DNA from: Diphasiastrum complanatum | Lineage: Eukaryota; Streptophyta; Lycopodiopsida; Lycopodiales; Lycopodiaceae | DNA: 64,000 bases | Reading direction: 5' to 3' | Assembly: GCA_029204225.1 (NCBI GenBank) | Contig: CM055094.1 | Location: 12,373,314-12,437,313, forward strand | Shown here: piece after piece, positions 1 to 11,706 of the stretch | Layout: each line of letters begins with the position of its first letter | Numbering within the stretch: the stretch's first letter is position 1 | Position numbers and translations under genes: made by a program | Notes under the pieces: generated by a model | Databases searched by the model: none | The model's input: only the letters and a program-made list of their open reading frames with translations | Told to the model about the DNA's origin: nothing

Positions 1-1079
1 ACATACCTATGTAACTAGCAGTACTTCAGACCCCTAATAGTCCATTTAGTGTTGGGGGCTAAATGGCAAGGTACCCTTAGGATTAAGGGTATGTGCCCTT
101 GGATAAGGACAGGCAAGTGACTATACCTTAGTTGGAGGTATGGAGTCATGTGACCTTTGGATAAGGGGTGCCCTTAGTATTAAGGGTAAGGTGTCTTAGA
201 TTAAGGTACTAGTGTCCTTGGTTAAGGGCAGGTAGGTGTCTATGCCTTGGATGGAGGTATGGAACCTAGAGAGGCGTTAGAAAGTCATCAAATGACTATT
301 TTTCTAAACCTTGGGCCTCAACCTTGAACCATATCACTTTATTGGTCTAGGACCAAAGTATACTTGCACAACTTGGGCAATGGGACCTAGTAGGAGGGCG
401 CCCTTTTAAAGTCTCCATTGAGTTTCCAACTCCCACAAGAAAGGCATTCAAAGAGTCATAGGTTATGGAAGGAGTCTCTTGACATTCCATAAGCCTATGG
501 AGGCTCTTGGAGATTCTTTAACTTCCCTAGGCTTCTCTCTCTCTCTCATTGGATGAGCATGGAACTCCATAGTGCATTGGAGGGGTCCATGGGCCATCTA
601 TATGAGGGTAGTAGGGCACCCATTGGGAGGGGGAGATCTCTCTTGTTTGCTTTGCTTATGCTCTAGTGTTGCTACTAGTGTGTAGAGTGCTTTTCTTGTG
701 GTAGTATGCTTGAGGTTTGGATCTTGCTTATTGTATGGGACATAAGTAGGGTTTGGATCTTGAGAATTCTATGGAGTGTTGTGGTATGCTTGTGATTTGT
801 TTATGGTTAGCAAGGGGGTGCTAGATAGGTCTTGCTTGGAGCTTGGATCTAGCTATGGTTGGGTGGTGAATACTGGAGGCCAGCTTGTTATCTATCTTTG
901 TGTTTAAAGAGTAGGGACACAGGTGGAGGAGAGATCCTTGGAGGCTTGCAGATCCTTACTTGCAAGTGGAGGCATCCTAGCTTGGAGTTGGGAAGCATCT
1001 TGAAGCTTGCAGGTTGCTTGGAGGACATTCGGAGGCTCTACCTTGGATTTGGAGGACTTCCTCACTTCTACTTGTAAAA
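1..1079 (+). repeat. 5' LTR of Gypsy-1 (lacks first 4 bases)
   Basis: It matches 6527-7602 along its whole length with scattered substitutions and small indels. The 3' copy begins TGTTACATACC, so TGTT is missing here only because the window starts inside the LTR. Both copies end in TTGTAAAA, a decayed complement of the TGTTACA start. The first 250 bases hold short degenerate repeats of the type CCTTRGGATTAAGGGTA. A small open frame at 859-1077 recurs in the 3' LTR and has no coding signature. Confidence 0.9.
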
Positions 1080-1080
1080 G

Positions 1081-1093
1081 TGGTATCAGAGCT
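1081..1093 (+). promoter_or_regulatory. Primer-binding site of Gypsy-1 (initiator tRNA-Met)
   Basis: TGGTATCAGAGCT lies one base after the 5' LTR. It is complementary to the 3' end of plant initiator methionine tRNA, the usual primer of minus-strand synthesis in this group. Confidence 0.9.
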
Positions 1094-2106
1094 AGACAAA
1101 GGATGGTAACCTTTCTAACATTCTTCAAGTTCTATTAAGATCACCGACTAAATTTTTTTTGGGAAAGATTATAGGCTTTTCTAGTTGTAGGAAGCTTGTA
1201 GTTGAAGTATCCAATGAATCTAGTTCTCTTTGGAAGAGAGTAGTGATGCTTATAGAATTGTTTAGGGGCTGATTTTTTTATCATGTTAGAGAAGTTTTAA
1301 AGTGGGCTTTGGGTTTTTAAAAGTTCTGAAAAAAGATTTGTGGGATGGGTAGAGGAAGTCTTTCTCTACATACACAAACTTTTTTTGGCAAAAAAATTGA
1401 TTCTAGCTATGTGTTTTGATCAAAACTAGTTTTTTTTTTTTGCATAAATGAAGTGTTTGAAGTTCTGATTTTCATTTTGAAGTTCTGTTTTCAGACCTGT
1501 AAATCTGAAAATCAGATCTGAAAAGTGAAGTTTGCAGTCAAACTTCATTAGTTACACCTTTCTATCTCCTAGTTTCATGAAGATGGCAATGTAGGAAGGG
1601 AATGGTAGTGTAACTTTGTGCATAAAACAAGTTTTGAAATTCTGTTTCTTGTCATTTTGAAGTTCTAATTTTCAAACCTGTAAATCGAAAAATTAGATCT
1701 GAAAATTGAAGTTTTTATAAAGCTTCATCAGGTATCCAATTCTAGACACTAGTTTCTTTGTTTTGGGAAATCTAGAATAGTGAGAAATGTGAAAACTTTG
1801 ACAAATGGACTTGGAATGGGAATGAGAATATGTAAACATTAGCTTGCATTAGTTAATTGAAGTTTACATAAAGATTTGGATTTCATTTTTGCTTTTGATT
1901 AAGGTAGCTTGTTGTTGTTTTTCTCTTAAGCTTGGATTAAGCTTGCAAATAGTAGGCTTGGATTGAGCTTACAAACAATAAGATTGAATGAATAGAAGTA
2001 AATGCTTTTTATTTGCATTGGATGTAACAATTGAAGCATTTCTATCATTCTAATTTGAGCACTTGTTGTTGTATTTGCATAATAGGAAAACACACAAGCA
2101 ACCCCA
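1094..2106 (+). other. Untranslated leader of Gypsy-1
   Basis: About 1 kb between primer site and gag with no sustained open frame. Short near-repeats of the type AGTTCTGATTTTCA recur at about 1460-1500 and 1650-1690. No gene is seen. Confidence 0.6.
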
Positions 2107-2998
2107 ATGGATCAAACCAATGAAAACCCAACATTTGATCTATCAAACCCACAATGTGGCACAAGCCCTTGAAGTTTTATACCAGCAAATTCAAGCCACT
2201 AATAAGCAGCTTCTTGAAACTAATCAAAGAAACCAAATCTTAGAGTCTAGGTTAGCCAATCAGAAGAAGCATGTAGTTTCACCTCCTGTAAAAGTGTTTA
2301 AGGGGGAGAAAAAAGATAGGAACTTACAAGTGGTAAGTTCTTGGCTAAATGTTTGGAACAAATACTTTGCCATGAACCAATTTCATGAATCTGAGAAGTT
2401 ATCCACTATCATCATGTTCCTTGAAGGAAGAGCCTTAGTTTGGTAGGATGACCTAGTTGCAAAGGGCAATCAACCTTGTACATGGGATGATTTTTGCAAG
2501 CCTTTTAGGGATTATTTTTTATCACTTTTAGATGACTATGAACACTTTCAAAAGTTGAGTCATCTAACCATAAAGAAAGGTTTGGAGCAATTTATTCAAG
2601 ATTTTCATGAGTACCTGAATCCACTTTATAGTGATATTCCGCCTAAGGTACAAATGTTAATGTTTATTGATGGGTTACCAAAATATTATCAAGTGGATGT
2701 TCGTAGGAACCATCCAAAAACTCTAGAAGATGCTATTAGGGTTGCAAAATACTTTGATGACACACCTAAGCCACCTAGGGGTCAATAGCCTAATGAGCAA
2801 AAAAAAGGTTTTTAATTTAAGAGGAAGGATGGAGAAAATGTTAATGAAACACATCCCAATTCCAACAATCCTAAGAAAACCAAGAAAAACTTTAAAAACC
2901 ATCATGGTGGCAATGATAAAACTGAAGCTCGTAAGAAGAACCTGTTCTTCAAGTGCAATGACGAGGGTCACCTTGCATGTGATTGCGTCAAAAAATAA
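2107..2998 (+). pseudogene. gag of Gypsy-1, broken
   Basis: The likely start is ATG 2107; the frame then shifts within about 60 bases to the one read from 2063 to 2446. That frame gives a Ty3-type Gag with a coiled-coil-like N-terminus and the conserved pattern FKGEKKDRN then SWLNVWNKYF. An in-frame TAG at 2444-2446 follows EGRALVW, and the same frame resumes (FIDGLPKYYQVDV) until a stop at 2786, with another at 2813. The C-terminal zinc knuckle at 2945-2986 has lost its first cysteine: FFKCNDEGHLACDC should read C-x2-C-x4-H-x4-C. RNA packaging by this copy's own Gag is therefore unlikely. Confidence 0.85.
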
Positions 2999-3034
2999 GC
3001 TTTAACCTCAGGTAATCTATCTCGAAGTAATGAG

Positions 3035-3487
3035 ATGGATGTTTGTTTCCTTAATTCTTTAGTTTTTGGTCCTAATGACCTTATTTGCATTAAAGGTAAA
3101 GTTAATGATCAAGTTGTTAATGTTCTTTTTGACATGGGATCCACTCATAACTTTATTAATGTAAATTTGGTGCAGACGCTAAACCTTCCTACTAGAAAAA
3201 GTGAGAAAAAATACCGTGTGACAATGGCATCGGGAAGTAATTCCGATTTGATGGATTTTGTTGTTCCTGATGTAGAATTGCACATTCAGGATTATTTTGA
3301 AAAACTAGAATTCCATGTTGTTGCATTAGCTAATGTAGATATTGTTCTCGAGCAACACTGACATTTTGATAAGAACAAGTCATTGAGAATTGATTTTGTT
3401 GAGAAATCTTTATCTTTTATGCATGAGAATTCTTTAATTAAGATCAAGGCTAGTTTAAGTGTTGACACTAAAAATGTTAACCCTTAA
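3035..3487 (+). pseudogene. Aspartic protease of Gypsy-1, broken
   Basis: This is in the same frame as gag. The retropepsin-like segment has VLFDMGSTHNFI where the family has a D-S/T-G-A core, so the catalytic triplet is damaged (Ser/Thr to Met). A stop at 3359-3361 interrupts the segment that normally ends in a GQPW-like motif. The frame then runs, decayed, to 3487, where the reading shifts toward the polymerase. Confidence 0.8.
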
Positions 3488-3587
3488 ACAGGAACTTAAT
3501 TCTATTATGAAGAATTCTGATTTTAAAGTTTATTTATGTTTTCATAATGATATCATTTGCTGCAATGATGAAGAACTTAACATAAAT

Positions 3588-5020
3588 GCCATGAATATAC
3601 CCAGTGAGAACACTACAGAATTTGAAGCCTATAATGAACTTAGGCAGGAATTCAATGATGTTTTTTTAGACCTTCCTGTAGGTTTACCACCAGAAAGGAC
3701 AGTTGATCATAAAATTGACCTAATAGCTAGAGCAATTCCAATCGCACAGTGTCCTTATAGGATGAGTGCATCGGAAGAGGCTGAGGTAAATAGGCAATTA
3801 CATGATAACCTAAAAAAGGGGTGGGTACAACCTAGTAAGTCTCTTTGGGCATCACCAATGGTTCTGGTGGCCAAGAAGGATGGACTATAAGGTTTTGCAT
3901 CAGCTATAAGAAATTGAACAAGGTAACCATTAAGAATAGATATCCATTGTCGCGGATGGATGATCTAATAGACTATCTTGGTGGTGTTGGGTATTTCACC
4001 AAGATAGATCTAAGATCGGACTACCATCAGATACGCATTAAGGCATAAGATATACCAAAAGCCGGGTTTCGAACTCGCTTTGGTCACTACGAATTTTTGG
4101 TGTTGCCTTTTGGTTTGGCCAATGCACTGACAAATTTCCAACAAATGATGAGCGATTTGTTCCGGCCATATTTGGGAAGATTCATAGTGGTATTCTTAGA
4201 TGATATCCTAGTATTCAGTAAGACTTTGGCGGAACATAAAGAGCATCTTAGGATTGTCTTGGACATTCTAAGAAGGGAAAAGCTCTTTGCCAAGGAGTCT
4301 AAGTGTGAGTTTTGCTAAGGAATTGTCCTACTTGGGGCATAAGATTTTCGAACAGGGGGTGGAGATTGAGGCTGATTGTATCCAGAGGGTTATTGATTGG
4401 CCTATTCTTACCACAGTTCGAGAAATCAAGTCTTTCTTGGAGTTTGTGGGATTTTTCTGTCGGCATATTCTCCAATTTGCTCGATTGGCATTTTCCCTTA
4501 CCCAGGCCTTGAAAGGCTATATGAAGCTAAGTTGGAGGGCTAAGAGTCCACTAGTGGTGTGGACGGAGGATATGAATAATTGTTTTGAGTTGCTTAAAAA
4601 AAGTGTCACTTCGGCACCAATACTAATCATTGGCGATCCTAATAAGACTTTTGTGATTAGGACCGATGCCAATGATTATGCTATTGGAGCTGTTTTGATG
4701 CATGATGGACATCTTGTGGCTTATGAAAGCAAGAAACTCAATCTTGCTCAGTCTAGGTATTGTACCTATGAGAAGGAACTGTTTGCAATTGTTCATTTCT
4801 TGAAAATTTGATGACATTATATGTATGGAGCCAGATTTGAAGTTTTGATGGATCATCAGACTCTTCAATATTTCTGTGATGCTACAGATTTAAAGGGGAG
4901 GCAAGCTAGATGGGCTGAGCTGATGCAAATCTTTGACTTTTCTATACGTTATTGTAAAGGAAGTCAAAATACTCTAGCGGATGCTTTGAGTCGGTTACCA
5001 GTTATTAATCAGTTGCGCTT
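3588..5020 (+). pseudogene. Reverse transcriptase and RNase H of Gypsy-1, broken
   Basis: The RT is read in two frames: [13 protein letters not shown] near 3848-3886, then after a frameshift [34 protein letters not shown] and [11 protein letters not shown]. The catalytic aspartates survive as FLDD at 4193-4204. A stop in place of a sense codon sits at about 4046-4048, and a frameshift at 4287-4318 moves to the thumb (YLGH) and RNase H. RNase H starts near 4660 with RTDANDYAIGAVL and includes YEKELFAIV. Another stop at about 4809 precedes the last part, which ends near ADALSRLP. The domain order is typical of Ty3, and at least two frameshifts and two stops are visible. Confidence 0.88.
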
Positions 5021-5234
5021 TACTGTTATAGAACCGGAGCTGTTTCAGTCTCTTCAAGGACTATATGAGTCCGATCCTTTTTTAGAAAGTATTGTCAACG
5101 AGTACTTTCGGGGGTCGATTCAGGTTTGCAAGGTTCCTCGAATCAAGGAAAGATTGAAACAGATTTCCTAATTTGAAACAAGATTTTGTTTCGTAAAGGA
5201 AAGGTGTGTGTATCAGAGAATGACACTGTAAGGG

Positions 5235-6506
5235 CCCAAATCTTGCATGAGTGTCATGATAGTCCATGCGCAGGACATTCGAGTATATAAAGAACACTTG
5301 ACTTAGTTTGAAGGCAATTTTGGTGGCCTAAGATGAAAAGTCAGGTAGAGGCCAATGTACTTAAATGTACTAAGTGCCAGTTAAATAAAGCAGAGAGGCT
5401 AAAAGCTAGTGGCCTATTACATCATTTAGATATTCCTACCGGAAAGTGGGAAAGTATATCTATGGATTTTGTGGTTGGGCTTCCACGTACAGGGAAGGGC
5501 CACGATTCGGTTTGGGTCATTGTTGACAGACTTACGAAGTTTGCTCAATTTATCCCAACAAAAACTACTGTTAAAGCTTCATAAGTAGCTCAACTGTTTG
5601 TCGAGAAGCTTTTTCGACTATACGGGCTGCCTTGCGATATTGTCAGTGACCGTGACCCAAAATTCATTGGGAATTTTTGGCAAGCAGTATTTGAAAAGTT
5701 GGAAACAACTTTAAGTTTGAGATCATCCGGAATCAAACGGTCAAACGGAAAGGACCAATTAGACGATGGAGGATATGCTTCGAGCATATGTGGGCCATTG
5801 GCAATCTGATTGGGAACAGTACCTTCCACTGGTGGAATTTGCATATAACAATGCAAAACATTCAGCGACCGGATTCAGCCCTTTCATGCTTATGTATGGC
5901 TTTCAACCTCGATCACCAATTAGTGTTGGCATGAAAAACCTACTGGTGCAAGTCGCAGCTGATTTCCTTGTGGATATGCAAGAAATGTTACAGTTGGCTA
6001 AAGATAGCATAAGAAATGCCCAGGACAGGGCAAGGCACTATGCTGATCTATCTCGGAAGCACAAGGTATTCACGGTCAACGACTGGGTGTTTTTGAGAGT
6101 CCCTAGTCACTCTAGGGACGTAAAAACTATTAAGTGTGCAAAGTTGGCGCCTAGGTATTGCGGTCCTTTTAAGGTTATCCAAATGATAAACAAGGTCGCA
6201 TATAAACTAGACCTTCCAGCTAAAGTTGGAATTCATCATGTTTTCCACATTAGTAAGTTGAAACCCTCGTTGGGGGTTGGGGAGACCCTGGTCCCTGTGG
6301 AAGATCTAGTGGAACGTCTTCGTGATGAGTTCGTGAGTGGACCACATGAACCCGAGGCAATTGTTAATAGCCGGCAGAGAACTCTACGGAGTAGAGTGCT
6401 TCGGGAATTTTTAGTCAGGTGGAGGGGCAAATCAAAAGAGGAGGATAATTGGGAGCCTGATCTCCAGAAGAATTTTTCAAATTTTTTCCTACAAGGAAAA
6501 ATTTAA
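5235..6506 (+). pseudogene. Integrase with C-terminal chromodomain of Gypsy-1, broken
   Basis: The N-terminal HHCC zinc finger is split: ECHDSPCAGHSS near 5250, then KCTKCQ near 5365. The catalytic core has SMDFVVGLP (first Asp) and IVSDRDPKF (second Asp). After a frameshift near 5735 the third catalytic residue is kept (GAA 5748-5750, in NGQTERTN), followed at once by an in-frame TAG at 5760-5762. A clean 246-codon frame from 5766 to 6506 holds the rest of the core, the GPFKV DNA-binding segment and a chromodomain-like end (REFLVRWRG, then NWEP). Chromodomains of this group direct insertion to particular chromatin. A stop at 5581 adds to the damage. Confidence 0.88.
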
Positions 6507-6507
6507 G

Positions 6508-6522
6508 TTTAGGGGGAAGGAA
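6508..6522 (+). promoter_or_regulatory. Polypurine tract of Gypsy-1
   Basis: The purine-rich run AGGGGGAAGGAA directly abuts the 3' LTR that starts TGTTACA at 6523. This is the normal plus-strand primer position. Confidence 0.8.
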
Positions 6523-7602
6523 TGTTACATACCTATGTAACTAACAGTACTTCAGAACCCTAATAGTCCATGTAGTGTTGGGGGCTAAATGGCAAGGTAC
6601 CCTTGGGATTAAGGGTATGTGCCCTTGGATAAGGATAGGCAAGTGACTATACCTTAGTTGGAGGTATGGAGTCACGTGACCATTGGATAAGGGGTACCCT
6701 TAGTATTAAGGGTAGGTGTCTTAGATTAAGGTACTAGTGTCCTTGGTTAAGGGCAGGTAGGTGTCTATGCCTTGGATGGAGGTATGGAACCTAGAGAGGC
6801 GTTAGAAAGTCATCAAATGACTATTTTTCTAAACCTTGGGCCTCAACCTTGAACCATATCACTTTATTGGTCTAGGACCAAAGTATACTTGCACAACTTG
6901 GGCAATGGGACCTAGTAGGAGGGCGCCCTTCTAAAGTCTCCATTGAGTTCCCAACTCCCACAAGAAAGGCATTCAAAGAGTCATAGGTTATGGAAGGAGT
7001 CTCTTGACATTCCATAAGCCTATGGAGGCTCTTGGAGATTCTTTAACTTCCCTAGGCTTCTCTCTCTCTCATTGGATGAGCATGGAACTCCATAGTGCAT
7101 TGGAGGGGTCCATGGGCCATCTATATGAGGGTAGTAGGGCACCCATTGGAAGGGGGAGATCTCTCTTGTTTGCTTTGCTTATGCTCTAGCGTTGCTACTA
7201 GTGTGTAGAGTGTTTTTCTTGTGGTAGTATGCTTGAGGTTTGGATCTTGCTTATGGTATGGGACATAATTAGGGTTTGGATCTTGAGAATGCTAGGGAGT
7301 GTTGTGGTATGCTTGTGATTTGTTTATGGTTAGCAAGGGGGTGCTAGATAGGTCTTGCTTGGAGCTTGGATCTAGCTATGGTTGGGTGGTGAATACTGGA
7401 GGCCAGCTTGTTATCTATCTTTGTGGTTAAAGAGTAGGGACACAGGTGGAGGAGAGATCCTTGGAGGCTTGCAGATACTTACTTGCAGGTGGAGACATCC
7501 TAGCTTGGAGTTAGGAAGCATCTTGAGGCTTGCAGGTTGCTTGGAGGACATTTGGAGGCTCTACCTTGGATTTGGAGGACTTCCTCACTTCTACTTGTAA
7601 AA
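6523..7602 (+). repeat. 3' LTR of Gypsy-1
   Basis: It starts TGTTACATACC and ends TTGTAAAA, parallel to the 5' LTR. Differences are scattered substitutions and one short length change in a CT run (about 547 against 7062). I did not count the exact divergence. Confidence 0.92.
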
Positions 7603-8017
7603 TGCATAATCTTTGTTCTATTCTCTCTCTACCCGAGAGCTTGCTAATTTTCTCCTTCTACCCGAGAGCAAGATTTGTTTGGATATTCCATTGTGAATTC
7701 TGTTAGAATTTCAGATCCAAAACACACTTGATGGATCAATTGGATCTTGGCTAAATTTGGATGCACATCTAGAATCGTTCACAAGGGGCCTTGGCATTTT
7801 GTGAGTAAATTTTATGCGAGTTTTGCGAGTTTCTTTCCTGCCATCATCCAACAAAAAGATAGCACATGGCGTGCCACCCTTTTTATGCTACTACTTCAAT
7901 GTTTATTATTAAGAATGTGGTTTGGTACATAGTTAAAAATCCCGCTAAGTAAAAAAAAAAAATTAATTAAATTTTTTTTTTGCAGCCAACCCAGATAGCA
8001 CGCCGGTGTGCTAAGCG
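7603..8017. other. Flank of Gypsy-1, nothing recognised
   Basis: It contains two copies of CTACCCGAGAGC (about 7629 and 7659), a poly-A/poly-T rich patch (7950-7981) and a small GC-rich palindrome, GCACGCCGGTGTGC, at about 7999. No coding similarity is seen. It may be older repeat DNA into which Gypsy-1 inserted. Confidence 0.4.
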
Positions 8018-8440
8018 GCACAATGCTTACCATCTTTGCCATTGGTGCAAAGGTCTCATCATAGTCAATACCATACTCTTGAGCATATCCTTTTGCCACC
8101 AACCTTGGTTTGTACTTGTTGATTGATCCGTCTTGGATTTTCTTCACTGTGAAGATCCAATTGCTTCTTGTCCTTAGGAAGTTCCACCAATCTCTATGTA
8201 TTATTTTTTAAAAGAGCTTGATACTCAAGATCCATTACTTGGATCCACTCCTCTTTTGGCCTTGCTTCGTCTACACATGTAGGTTCATAAAAAGAGGTTA
8301 GGAAAGCATAATTTGTACCACCAACAACTTGTTTATCCTTTTTATCATAAGTGAGGCTTGAAGGTTGTTGCCTTTGCCTTGATGTCCTCCTTGGATTCTT
8401 ACTTGAAGAAGGCTCTTCACCATCAACATCCAAAGTATAA
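8018..8440 (-). pseudogene. Copia polyprotein fragment (Copia-B): integrase-RT linker and RT start
   Basis: Reading the minus strand from 8440 downward gives the acidic linker of a copia polyprotein (RRTSRQRQQPSSLTYD), then KEEWIQVMDLEYQALLKN, which is the start of the copia RT region. After a frameshift near 8190 it continues as DGSINKYKPRLVAKGYAQEYG and DETFAPMAKMVSI. It stops abruptly near 8018, upstream of the catalytic centre. The family differs from Copia-A, which begins on the other strand at the next base. Confidence 0.8.
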
Positions 8441-9593
8441 TCAGTCAAATGGTCTTGCTGAGAGAAAGAACAGAACCTTAGTTGAATCGACAAAGTGTAT
8501 GTTATCACATGCTACACTTCCGAAGTGCTTCTGGGCTGAAGCTGTTTCAACAGTAACCTATATTTAGAACATATGTCCTACTAAAGGCCTCTCGGACAAA
8601 ACACCATTCGAAGTTTGGATAGGTACCAAACCTTCTTTATCAAACTTACGAGTTTTTGGATGTAGTGTTTTTGTGCAGATTCCTCGTGATCTCAGGAAGA
8701 AGCTCGACTTCTAGAATACCGAAGGTGTTTTCATCAGCTACACTACTTCTGATCAAGCCTACAAGTTGTTCGATCCCATCAAGTCGAAGATATTCACTAG
8801 TTTGGGTGTCATCTTCATCGAAAATCAGTTTCAAGACCTCAAAGGAAAGGGCAGTCCCCATGTAGCCGACCTATCAGATTCTCTTGATGCATTGAACTTT
8901 CCAGTTTCTCAATCGACTATTCTCATTGAAGGTCCAAGCTCTTCTACTTTTGACGAACAACAAATCAACGGCGAATTAGAAGATGATGATGTTGTAGATC
9001 AGCAACTATAGTATGCCGGAATTGATCAACTTCCTTTATTACCTAGAAGATCTTCAAGGACTAGCAGACCACCTGAAACGTATATCGACATGTTTGCATC
9101 CTATCTTGTTCAGAAACCGACGTTTGTCCAAGAGGAACTCAGCCAACCTAATTCAAATCTTTGGAAAGAAGCTATGGATAAAGAGTATTCATCTCTTATC
9201 AAGAACCAGACATGGACAATTGTCAAATTACCTGCTAGGAGAAACGTAGTTGATTGCAAATGGATTTTCAAAGTCAAGTACAATGCAGATGGAAGCATCA
9301 ACAAAAGAAATGCACGACTTGTCGCCAGAGGATTTTCTCAGGTATAAAATGTCGGTTACATTGAGACCTTCAGTCCAGAAGTCAAACATTCTTCTATTCG
9401 ACTTTTGCTATCATTTGTCGTTGTAGCAAATTTGGAAATACATAAAATGGATGTACAAACAACATATCTCAATGGAGTTATCAAAGAAGACATTTACAAG
9501 GTGCAACCCGAAGGTTATATTATCGAGGGTAAACACAATCACGTGTGTAAATTCCATAAGGCACTTTATGGCTTGAAGCAATCTACTCGAGCA

Positions 9594-10765
9594 TTAGAGG
9601 AACTTCGGACTCAATATGGGCCCTTTAAGAATGTAGAGAGAGAACATCATTAGATTGCCCAACTTCAATTTCAGGCAGCCACTTCTGAGATAAACCAATT
9701 ACACTAAAATTCAAAATGAAGTCCGAGGCCGTGTCCTCGCGCATATGTCATCGTGTTGCATCGTGCCTCGCCATGCGGAAGGCAGGTGGAATGAGCATAT
9801 GTGGAGGAGGAAAATAGATTACTTCTAGTAGAAGAAGTGTATCATCTCTTTACACCATTGGGTATATCGTGAAAAATTGCACACTTTTTCTTTTTGGATA
9901 ACTTCAATCTGACCCACGGTTAAAAAGTTATGGCACTCTGAAGATTCATACCTGACCTGATATCGGAGCCGAGCGACCCATTACCTGCTCTCATTGAATA
10001 TAATGCTCTGGTTGCGTGGCTGAGATATTGTAGCATTTGTTTACACCATTGCATAGATAATGAAAAACCACACTCTTTTGCCTTTTGGATCACTTCAATC
10101 CGACAGACGGTTTAAAAGTTATGGCAGCCTGAAGATTCATACCCTACCTAATATCGGAGCCGAGCGACCATGACTTGTTCTCATTGAACATAATACTTTG
10201 GTTGTGCGATTGAGATATCGGAGCTAGGCGACCCATGGAATTTTCTCACTAAGCATAATGCTCTGGTCGCGTGGCTGAGATATCGGAGCTGCGTGACCAG
10301 AGCATTATGTTCGGTGAGAAGAAATCTATCAAGTAAGGTATGAATCTTCAGATGGCCATAACTTTTTAACCGTGTGTCGGGTTGAAGTGATCCAAAAAGA
10401 AAAAGTGTGCAGTTTTTCATCATCTATGTAATGGTGTAAAGAGATGCTACAATAATTTTACTAGAAGCAAGCTATTTTCCTCCTCCACGTGTGCTCACTC
10501 CACCTGTCTTCCGCATGGTGAGGCATGATGCGACACGACGACATATGCGCGAGGACACGACCTCGGGTTTCCCACCCACTTCATTTTGAATTTTAGTGTA
10601 ATTGGTTTATCTCAGAAGTGGTTGCCCAAAATTGAAGTTGGGCCGCCATCGTTACGGTCTAGCACACATGGAAACAAACCATTGGGCCATGTGGACATAA
10701 AACCATTGAAAAGTCAAAAAAAGCATCTTTACAAAAGGCCCTTTTGGATTCAAGAGCCCCCTAAT
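9594..10765. mobile_element. Foldback DNA element with long subterminal inverted repeats, inserted in Copia-A
   Basis: The ends are related inverted repeats (TTAGAGGAACTTCGGACTC on the left; the right end read backward is TTAGGGGGCTCTTGAATCC). Inside lie much better matched arms of about 170 bases: 9657-9826 and 10470-10643 (GCCCAACTTCAATTT on both). The core (9840-10430) holds several direct and inverted copies of a unit with GATATCGGAGC and GAAGATTCATACC. The target reads GCA on both sides (9591-9593 and 10766-10768), compatible with a 3-bp duplication. No transposase is present, so it is non-autonomous; the superfamily is not assigned. Confidence 0.75.
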
Positions 10766-11191
10766 GCACGGTTTCAAAGGATCAGTACTTTCCTTATTGA
10801 TCATGGCTATACACCTAGCTCTTCAGATTCAAACGTTTATTTCAAAGCAATGCATCAGTATTTTATCATCATCACTTTATACATGGATGGTACATTGCTT
10901 TTCAGCAACAATACCATTTTGATAAAAGAGGCCAAGACAATGCTATCTTCCGAATTTGACATGACCGATCTGGGCGAAGCTCATTTCTGCCTTGGTATTC
11001 AAATCCACAGAGACAAAAAATAGAAGTTGGTTTACATTACACAACAAAGGTACATCTACAACATGTTAGTTAGATATAATCTAATGAATTGCAAATTAGC
11101 TCTCTCACCAATGGAACCAGGTCTCAAATTGTCAAAGGACCCGTGTCTCCAAACAATTCATGAGAAGCAGCAGATGCGTGAGTATCCTTAC

Positions 11192-11706
11192 TGTTATGGA
11201 CCCATAAGGGCACGCAACAGGAAACTTGAGGTGACGGTCTCAGTTATGGGACGGAACACTGATCTGGAGCTATAGGTCTTGTGAGGGCCACGTGTCAATG
11301 TCTCATTGGCACGCAGTGACTCGTTGTTATGGACCCGCGTTAGTGTGCACAACTGTCGCGTGTCGTTAGTCATGCGTGACTCCTATGGAGGGAGATGACC
11401 CACCTGGACTATGTATATAGAGGTGGATCTCCATGAGCTGGGTATTCATTCTCTCCTGGAGAATGAAGAGCTCTTTCACTGGTGGTCAGGTCAGGACGAG
11501 TATCTAGGCCTCAAGATGTAGGTAGGTGAGGGTGGAGGGTAAGGCATGGTGGTGTGAGACACCATGTCTTACATGAGATCCGAGCTTGCTTGATGGTGGT
11601 CTATAGCTCCAGTAGAGGTGGCAGTACCTCTATGGTTGGGTGGTAACGTAGCGTTCATCACTTGTTTGTATTTTAGCTGACCGACATGACGATAGGGATT
11701 CTAACA
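11192..11706. mobile_element. Solo LTR inside Copia-A
   Basis: This 515-bp insertion splits the Copia-A RT. It starts TGTTATGG and ends TCTAACA, the TG...CA inverted ends of an LTR. The flanks CTTAC (11187-11191) and TTTAT (11707-11711) fit a 5-bp target duplication that later took two C-to-T changes. A TATA-like stretch (TATGTATATAGAG) lies near 11411. No internal region or partner LTR is present, so it probably arose by LTR-LTR recombination. Confidence 0.8.

Larger units (their letters stand above)
1..7602 (+). mobile_element. Ty3/gypsy chromovirus-type LTR retrotransposon (Gypsy-1), near full length
   Basis: Direct repeats of about 1.08 kb (1-1079 and 6523-7602) enclose, in order, an initiator tRNA-Met primer site, gag, protease, reverse transcriptase, RNase H, integrase with a C-terminal chromodomain, and a polypurine tract. 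This is the Ty3/gypsy gene order. The first four bases of the 5' LTR lie outside the window, so the target-site duplication cannot be checked. Every coding module carries stops or frameshifts, so this copy cannot make its own proteins, although its two LTRs are very similar. Confidence 0.93.

Noticed and set aside
859-1077. A 72-codon frame with a near-identical twin at 7382-7600
   Set aside because: It lies within the LTRs of Gypsy-1; the conservation is explained by LTR identity.
4087-4293. Antisense frame opposite the Gypsy-1 RT
   Set aside because: Shadow of the sense RT coding sequence; the sense strand carries the FLDD box.
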